Source: Cosmopolites sordidus
Taxonomy: Eukaryota > Arthropoda > Insecta > Coleoptera > Curculionidae
Assembly: GCA_031761425.1 (NCBI GenBank)
Contig: JARFXV010000595.1
Location: 372,001 to 436,000, forward strand
Direction of reading: 5' to 3'
Length of the DNA stretch: 64,000 nucleotides
Part shown: one piece after another, positions 57,758 to 64,000 of the stretch
Layout: every line of letters begins with the position of its first letter
Position numbering within the stretch: the first letter of the stretch is position 1
The notes under the pieces: generated by a model
Told to the model about the DNA's origin: nothing
Database searches by the model: none
Seen by the model: the letters and a program-made list of their open reading frames with translations, nothing else
Position numbers and translations under genes: made by a program

Positions 57758-59295
57758 TGTTGGGGAAGGCAGATGTTAATTGGGCCATTACTAGGCCCAT
57801 AATCTGCTGGGTTAAGAGGTTAACTATCTGACTTACGTCAAATTGAACGTTAACTTGGGGTTGGGGTTGCGCTTGGCGCTGAGATCCCCACACGAAGGTG
57901 GATGTGGGGATTTTCGCGGGTTTTGGCTGTAGAGCAGCCTTTTGGGCGCGCTGCGAGGACAAAGCCTTCGCAGTGCGGGGCGCGGGACGGGCCGAACAGT
58001 TACGATAACTAGCGGTGTGATCACCGCCGCAGTTAACGCACTTGGCCGGGGAGTCTTTGGGTTTGGGGCAGTACCTAGACCTGTGGTCGGCAGAGCACTT
58101 GACACATTTCGGGGGGGGCATGACACTTGCGTGCCGTGTGACCAAATTGTTGGCAGTTGAAACACTGACCAACTTGGTTTGAGGGTTTTTGGGTCTGGAC
58201 TCGGATGTGTTGGTCCAGAAAATATTTTGTGTTTGTGATGCCTTTTTCGGTCTTAGGCACCGTGATTTGAACAATGGCCAGAGGGCGTTTTTTGTTCTGC
58301 CAACGTTGAAAGTTGGTCGGATGGTAGCCCAAAGACTCGAGCTCGGCTTTGACGTCCTCGATGGGGATGTTTTCGAGGACGCCACGGAAAAGAACGCGAA
58401 GATTGCGTTCATCAGGGGTGGTGTACGAATGGTACGGATATTTACGATCATCTAGGAATTTAGTAAATTCCCGATGATCGTTTGATGTAAGTGGCTGGAA
58501 TGAAACCCCTTTGGGTTTCGTGGTAGAAATACCGTGGTTGAGGTTCAGCTGTTTACACAGCCGTACCATTTGTTGGAATGCCGCCTTGTCGTGTAAAACG
58601 ACCGGCGGCACCCGGTATTTTCTCGCTGGCTGTCCAGAATTTCCGACGGAAGATGCCGGTTTCTGGCTGGCCGTGACAGGGACCTGAGTGGGCGGGGCTT
58701 GGGTCGGAGACCCAGATGCCCCGTTAGAACGGGAACCCGCTGCCTGTGTCTTCGACAGTGCGGGAAAATGCACGTCGTCAAGTGGCGGCGGGGAGGATTT
58801 TCGCTTGCGCTTAGGCGCAGCACGAAAATCCTCGGAATCGGAGGCCGAAGGTTGGCCTCCGAGTTCATTTTGGGGAATACTTACCTGAGGTTCCAGGTTT
58901 TCTTCTTCTACCCCGGATTCTTCCTCTTCGGAATCCGCCTTCTGCGGCAGCGACGCTGACCGCTTCTTCCTGTGGCGCCTTTTCTTTTTTTCTTGGGCCG
59001 GCGCGGGGGCTCCGGATGTCCCTTGGTCTTGCGGGACATCTCTTTTCTCCTGGAGATGGAGCATCTGCCTCATCAGGTCTTCGTTTCTTTTCGCTGCGGC
59101 CAGTATCTCGGCCTGCAGCCTGGCGTTTTCTTCCTGAAGCGCTGAAAAGCGTTTCTCAGAGACCACTCGAGCAACGCCACTCGAGCAACGCCAGTGCCTT
59201 TTCTAACTGCTTTCCTATCCGCTGGATCTCCAATTCGGCCACTTCCTTCATGGCCACCTCTTCCAAGAGCTCGGATTCGCTACCCGAGCTCTCCA
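57747..59295 (-). pseudogene. Jockey LINE ORF1 (gag-like, zinc knuckles)
   Basis: The ATG at 59295 opens MESSGSESELLEEVAMKEVA, a coiled-coil-prone start. Near 59160 two tandem copies of the 14-nt GGCGTTGCTCGAGT (minus strand) lie at a frame break. Then come a charged, proline-rich middle with KKRRHRKKRS and the ORF1 core RKYRVPPVVLHDKAAFQQMV, FHSYTTPDERNLRVLFRGV-like sequence (YHSYTTPDERNL), then the knuckles CFNCQQFGHTARKC, CVKCSADHRSRYC and CVNCGGDHTASYRNC. The frame changes at a run of eight C (58111-58118). It binds the LINE RNA in related elements. Confidence 0.88.
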
Positions 59296-59580
59296 TAGTC
59301 TTTTAACGCGTTTTTACCGTCCACGAAACGTAACGGTTTTTAACGGTCGTTATTGATTTTAGATCACGCCACCTGCGCGGTACACTTGTGCGCATGCGAG
59401 AGAGCAGATTTGAAAGAGATTGGAGACAGTGATGATTTGAGCAGATTGATTGAGCAGATGATTTGAGCAGATTTGAGACAGTGAAAACACGTCTACTCTC
59501 TACGACATCCAACACAAGACTCTGTTTTTCAAATTCGAATAATTGCTTTAAACAACGAGGTATCAGATATTTACAGAACC

Positions 59581-59879
59581 ACAATAATACACGAGAAAAC
59601 TTTACAACATAACAAAATCAAAATTTTATAAACCGTTTTGATTGTCACAAGAAGTGAGTAAATAAGGTAATGAGACTGGTGGCTTAGCGTTCGATCCGGC
59701 AACGTGGTTGGCTTACCCTTAGGAGGGGAGGCAGGTCAATTTATGCAATCCCCATGAAATTGGAAAATCCCTATGGAATATTAAAATATATGTTTTGATT
59801 AAATTAACATAAGTGTTCCAATAAGAGACTCAGAATTTTATAATGACGCACAATGATAACTACAAGTGATAATCCGAAA
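59581..59879. other. Unassigned interval with an isolated polymerase III box-like word
   Basis: GGTGGCTTAGCGTTCGATCC near 59680 contains A-box-like and B-box-like words too close together for a tRNA. Otherwise featureless. Confidence 0.35.
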
Positions 59880-60550
59880 ATATTTATTTTATAATGAAGA
59901 ACAAGTTTTGAAACCGATGTCGTTGAACCAACCCCCTTTATCTGTTGTAATGAGTTTTGAATACCCAATTTTTGATTACTCCATCACACATATCACGTGG
60001 TATATTTTCAATAGTGGCCTGAAGGTTTTGTTTAAGAATTGTTCAGGGTATATTTCTATAAATCAAAGATTTTTCATAATCTCACAAGAATAATTCAAGG
60101 GTTAGAGATCGCATGATCTTTGTGGCCAGTTGAATTTCGTGAAATAATGCGTCCGGGATATTGAAAACAAAATTATTTGTATCTATATTTTTCAGTTCAG
60201 GCCGAACAAACTCTGTCAAGCATATTCCTATAGCAGTCATCATTAACTGTGATGATTTCCATGATAGTCTGTTAAAAAAATAAAAGCCCAAAAACCGTAC
60301 CAAACATTAACTTTCTAAGGATGAAGAGGTAACTTCTGAATCAGTCGACTATTGCCATTAGCCCAAATCCGGCAGTTAGGTTTGTTCACAAACTCATTAA
60401 GCCAGAAGTGCGCTTCTTTGGAAAGGGAAACTCAAATTGGGTTTCCGGAATCTATTTCACCACACAAAGCCAAGGAAGACATTATATTGAACGACGTTAT
60501 TTTTAAAACATAATGCTATTATTTCTTTCGTTTATTCAAGATATAATAAA
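59880..60550 (-). pseudogene. Mariner-like transposase remnant
   Basis: The minus strand reads SFPFQRSALLA, EFVNKPNCRIWANGN, then PLHPKV-like VNVWYGFWAFIF ('VWC.FWAGGIIGP' in relatives) and FNWPQRSCDL, the third catalytic block. It belongs to the same group as 51900-52650 and 42470-42980. The first catalytic block is unreadable and stops are common. Confidence 0.68.
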
Positions 60551-60754
60551 GTTTTCGCATTATCACTTGTAGTTATCATTATACATTATTGGCACATCAC
60601 TGTGCACATCTTTTTTTGCGAATTAAATCACATTATATGAATATCGTGATGAATAAGTAATTGTAATTTTACAGCATCTATAATATTTTTATATCTATTC
60701 TATTTTAGATTTCAGCACAACGAACCGACATTGAATTAAAATTAAGACATAATA

Positions 60755-60922
60755 ATGGAATACTTAAAAGAAATACTTTTAAGCAAAATCTCAGATATAA
60801 AAGTGGTGATAGGGTTAACATTACTTGGATTGGTAAAGGCAATTGTTGAGGGAATAATGTGTTTGACCTTTACAAAGGATGAAATTAAGAAATATTTACC
60901 AACAATTATCTTTTATTATGCT
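60755..60922 (+). CDS. 168-nt coding exon, copy 2 (open), unknown gene
   Basis: The ATG at 60755 opens 56 codons: MEYLKEILLSKISDI, a hydrophobic VVIGLTLLGLVKAIV that could be a membrane anchor, then TFTKDEIKKYLPTI, ending YA in phase 0. A canonical donor GTAAGT follows immediately. An acceptor-like CTATTTTAG ends at 60708, giving a 46-nt 5' UTR part. The copy at 40769 has identical length and donor. Reading through the donor reaches a stop 15 codons later. I do not recognise the family, and downstream exons were not found in the window. Confidence 0.5.
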
Positions 60923-61109
60923 GTAAGTTTAGAAAATATTAAGAATATAAACATTTCAGTTACATTTTAATTATTAACAATATATCTGTTTGTCTGAAGA
61001 GACCGCAAGAATTTGCAATTAAGTGCTCTTTTAACTCTTGTAACTAAAAATTTCTATTGGATCAATACTGATTATTTTCATATTATTAATCGCTGAGGTA
61101 CCTTTAGTG

Positions 61110-61870
61110 TATACGTTCAGATTCGCTTTGATTTGGTGAAATGTCTGTCGATAAGTTAGTGAAATTGACTTATATTAAAAATATCGGTCAATAACTTGCA
61201 TTTACGCCATATTATGGTTTTGTATTCCAAAAAGAACAAGAACGTTGACCAAATAAAAAATATTTGTATGCAAAAGTTGCTTGGTCGGTTAAGTGACAGA
61301 GATTTTGATATGGAAGAAATAATGGCCATAACAGCCGAAGATCCATACACCACTAGGACAGAGAAGTTAAATATTAACAAATTGAGTTTTTGACTATCAT
61401 AAAAAAAATAACAATGTTTGCCGATACGATGTATGGGTGCCTTACGAACTTAGTAAGTGAAATCTGCTGGATCGAATCTCTTGCGATCTTAGTGTGCAAT
61501 ACCGACCCCTACTATTTACAATTAGAGTGGCTGGAGGTAGTACTTGAAGAAAAGCGGATAGAATTATTAAATATGAAAATCGTCGTGTTTAATCATGACA
61601 TTGCAGGACCACATGTTTTAATCAGGACTTAGCAAAAATTATTGTGGTCTAATTGATATGTTTTGTCTATCCATCTCACTCAGTAGACATTGCATCCTCG
61701 GACTACCATCCACTCCGCTCCTTCCAAAATTGTTTAAATGGGAAATCTTATAGAACGAAATATGTGAAAAACAACCTGTTACTATAAATTGGCAGTAAAG
61801 ATCCAAACTTTTGGCAAGAAATTAAAGACCTACCACTATGTTGACAAAGTACGTATTTTGTTTCAAAAAA
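61110..61870 (+). pseudogene. Mariner transposase, decayed but with N- and C-terminal parts
   Basis: The frame at 61196 reads LRHIMVLYSKKNKNVDQI, then LSDRDFDMEEIMAITAEDPY (N-terminal DNA-binding region and linker). A shifted frame reads YDVWVPYELSK and NLLDRIS near 61430 (the WVPH-like block). Then, after a deletion that removes the first catalytic aspartate, EEKRIELLNMKIVVFNHDI (second block, HDN with N changed to I) and a degenerate third block near 61690, and a tail near 61830. Mauritiana/mellifera type by eye. Confidence 0.72.
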
Positions 61871-62943
61871 ACTAAGTCTAATTAACTTCTTGACTTTCAA
61901 GTATGACAGATTCAAAATTTAGGAAAACGATAAGCGACATTTGGTTTTGGTCGGACAAGAACTACCAAAGTGCGGTTATTTTAAAAGCAATTTTTCATGC
62001 GAATTAATTTATACAACTTCTCTGGGCTATATGGTATTTTGTAGCTTTTAAGTTAACCATTGATACCTGTGAATTTAGCAACATAAAGTATGTTTGCATG
62101 AATAGGTCGACCTCCGGATAAGCTACATTTCAATAGATTTGCTGTAGTGAGTTCTGAACTTTTGCACAAATCTAGCAACTAGCATTCATAACTTTATGGA
62201 AACTAAGCCTCAGCGCTATATTTTAGCAGGTAGTTTTCGCTAGCTGCTTAAAAAGCTGCATGATGAAATTTTATACAATGAATTGTAACTTGGAATTGAA
62301 AAATGATCGTATCTCAATAATGGCGACGAATAAAACTAATATTTAGATTTCTGAAAAATTGTGAAAGTCAGATTTATATAATAGTTTGCTACGGAGGAAC
62401 ACATTGATTAAATAACACATAGTACACATCGTTGCGTATGTACTAGAATTTTGCGGGTGTATTTTAGGTTGGTAGAAATAATCAATATAATGTCTTCAAA
62501 GGATCTAACATGAATTGATATATAAGTATATCAGTGGACCGAATATATGCGGAGCTGCAGATGGATCCGTTATGGTAGAATAACATCTAAAAGCAATCTG
62601 CCGGACAAGTAAAGAAAGGGTTCTAAGAATTTAACGTAGTTAAATTTTCACTATATCCGGTATCCAGCTCAGACATTGAGATATCTAATTTATACGTTTT
62701 TCACTTAGTTATATACCTACACGAAACCCGAAAGTGAAGCTAAAAATTCGATATTATCTAGGTGCAAAAACGAAAAATTTGCTGATGGACTTTAACATGT
62801 CTCACCGCAAAATTTTAACATAAATTGTTTTTGTTTCAATAAATATATTTCCTCCAGCTGTGCTCTATTGGGTCCATTTCTGCTGTGTCTATCAAATGCT
62901 GTGTCCATTTCTGCCTTATGGTTTTGAATTTTTTTTTGTTTAA

Positions 62944-62946
<3 letters not shown>
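61871..62946. other. Unassigned interval
   Basis: No recognised motif. GTCCATTTCTGC occurs twice at about 62872 and 62902. Confidence 0.4.

Positions 62947-63019
<73 letters not shown>
62947..63019. repeat. (TA)n array
   Basis: Pure TA dinucleotides. Confidence 0.97.
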
Positions 63020-63021
<2 letters not shown>

Positions 63022-63198
63022 GTGTAATTTGTAGAACAATATTATTAAGAATGTATCTTTTTTGTTAAATATTTATTTTTACATCGATGGATTTGATGAC
63101 GATTTCTTCCTGGCTGTCGAAGAACATGTTTTGCCATATACAGGTAGAACATAATTTACACCAGACATATAATTATGTTAATTGGCATCTCCTAATCG

Positions 63199-63946
63199 TT
63201 GAAGACATTCAGTTGAAAACATTCAGTTGAGGACATTCAGTTGAAGACATTCAGCTGAGGAGATTCAGTTGAAAACATTCAGTTCAAGACATTCTGTTGA
63301 AGACATTCTGTTGAAGACATTCAGTTGAAGAAATTCAGTTGAAGATGTTTAGTTGCAGATATTCAGTTGAAGACATGCAGTTGAAGACATTCAGTTGAGG
63401 ACATTCAGTTGAATATATTCAATTGAAGACATTCATTTAAATACATTGACTTGAAGACATTCAGTGGAAGACATTTACTTGAAGACATTCACTTAAAGAC
63501 ATTCATTTGAAGACATTCAGTTGAAGACATTCAGTTGAAGACATTCAGTTGAAGACGTTCAGTTGCAGACATTCAGTTGAAGACATTCGGTTGAAGACAT
63601 TCGGTTGAAAACATTCAGTCGAAAACATTCACTTGAAGACATTCAGTCGAAAACATTCAGTTGAAGACATTCAGTTAAATATATTCAATTGAAGACATTC
63701 ACTAAAAGACATTAACTTGAAGACATTCAGTGAAAGACATTTACTCGAAGACAATCAGTTGAATGTGTTCAACATTCAGTTGAAAACATTCACGTGAAGA
63801 TATTCAGTTGAATACATTCACATGAAGATATTCAGTTGAAGACATTCAGTAGAAAATATTCAGTTGAAAACATTCACTTGAAGGCATTCACTTGAAGACA
63901 CTCAGATGAATACATTCAGTTGAAAACATTCAGTTAAAGACAATCA
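63199..63946 (+). repeat. Minisatellite, 14-bp unit, about 50 copies
   Basis: Tandem array of TTGAAGACATTCAG with frequent single-base variants (GAAAAC, GAGGAC, ATTCAC, TTAAAGA). The unit length is not a multiple of three and every frame contains stops, so it is not a coding repeat. The array ends before the window does. Confidence 0.97.
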
Positions 63947-64000
63947 ATGTTTAAGTTCATTAATATTTAATCTTTAGGACAAATATAAATATAAAATTAA

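Larger units (their letters stand above)
54905..59580 (-). mobile_element. Jockey-clade LINE, nearly full length
   Basis: A minus-strand unit with 5' UTR (about 59300-59580), ORF1, an ORF2 overlapping ORF1 by 11 nt, and a 3' UTR (54905-55082). It is visibly richer in G+C than the rest of the window and has far fewer breaks than other elements here, suggesting the most recent arrival. The 3' end meets a Tc1 remnant without a visible poly(A) tail, so the very 3' end may be truncated. No target duplication was found. Confidence 0.9.

Noticed and set aside
58189..58959. Plus-strand ORFs opposite Jockey ORF1
   Set aside because: Mirror frames of the GC-rich ORF1; the minus-strand frame carries the zinc knuckles.
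59670..59710. tRNA or tRNA-derived SINE promoter (A-box-like TGGCTTAGCG and B-box-like GTTCGATCC)
   Set aside because: The two boxes almost overlap, whereas a tRNA needs about 30-40 nt between them, and no cloverleaf or CCA-type end can be drawn.
63199..63946. CRISPR array
   Set aside because: The repeats are contiguous 14-mers with no spacers, and the genome is clearly eukaryotic.
63199..63946. Telomeric or subtelomeric repeat
   Set aside because: The unit is not TTAGG or any known arthropod telomere repeat, and the array ends within the window.

Overview
The window is a transposon-dense stretch of an animal nuclear genome, most likely an arthropod and probably an insect. It is strongly AT-rich, has no operon structure or prokaryotic gene density, carries fifteen (TA)n arrays of roughly 70-270 bp, and nearly every protein-like segment is a decayed mobile element of an insect-typical family (mariner, Tc1, hAT, BEL/Pao, Ty3/gypsy, Jockey, RTE-like LINEs, Penelope-like elements). 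I found no rRNA, tRNA, CRISPR array or complete host gene. The only host-gene candidates are a 168-nt coding exon present twice (40769-40936 and 60755-60922) and three unrecognised coding-like stretches (1665-1862, 28904-29215, 32207-32749).

Layout. 1-3000: mariner tail, an interspersed repeat with a Helitron-leader-like remnant, and the C-terminal part of an unnamed multi-copy arthropod protein family ('family Z'). 4490-9640: two inverted Penelope-like (PLE-2) fragments with inward-facing (TA)n arrays bracket LINE-A copy 1 and a mariner. 10190-13400: a BEL/Pao retroelement split by a hAT element with an 8-bp target duplication. 13630-18770: a long hairpin element, a PLE-1 terminal region and LINE-A copy 2, all separated by (TA)n arrays. 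19205-21440: endonuclease and Jockey RT scraps. 22055-25994: direct repeats plus a 355-bp inverted repeat enclosing a Jockey fragment. 26181-28481: a small terminal-inverted-repeat element, an inverted PLE-1 dimer and LINE-A copy 3. 29885-31275: a tandem duplication and a hAT remnant. 34190-37860: gypsy RT and LINE-C carrying a solo LTR. 38007-40577: PLE-1, a mariner, and a second mariner interrupted by LINE-D. 41880-48740: Tc1/mariner remnants, an RTE-like LINE, LINE-A copy 4 and a hAT. 48960-50545: the longer family Z copy. 51571-54903: mariners and a Tc1. 54905-59580: a GC-rich, nearly full-length Jockey LINE. 59880-61870: two mariner relics around the second copy of the 168-nt exon. 63199-63946: a 14-bp minisatellite.

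How the parts relate. This is a layered insertion record rather than a pathway. Four nestings can be ordered from the sequence: hAT into BEL/Pao, a solo LTR into LINE-C, LINE-D into a mariner, and probably one mariner into another. The (TA)n arrays are not scattered at random: most sit at the edge of a PLE, LINE-A or inverted-repeat element. The least explained items are family Z, the duplicated 168-nt exon, and the coupling of (TA)n arrays to element ends. All family assignments are from motif reading by eye, without database searches.
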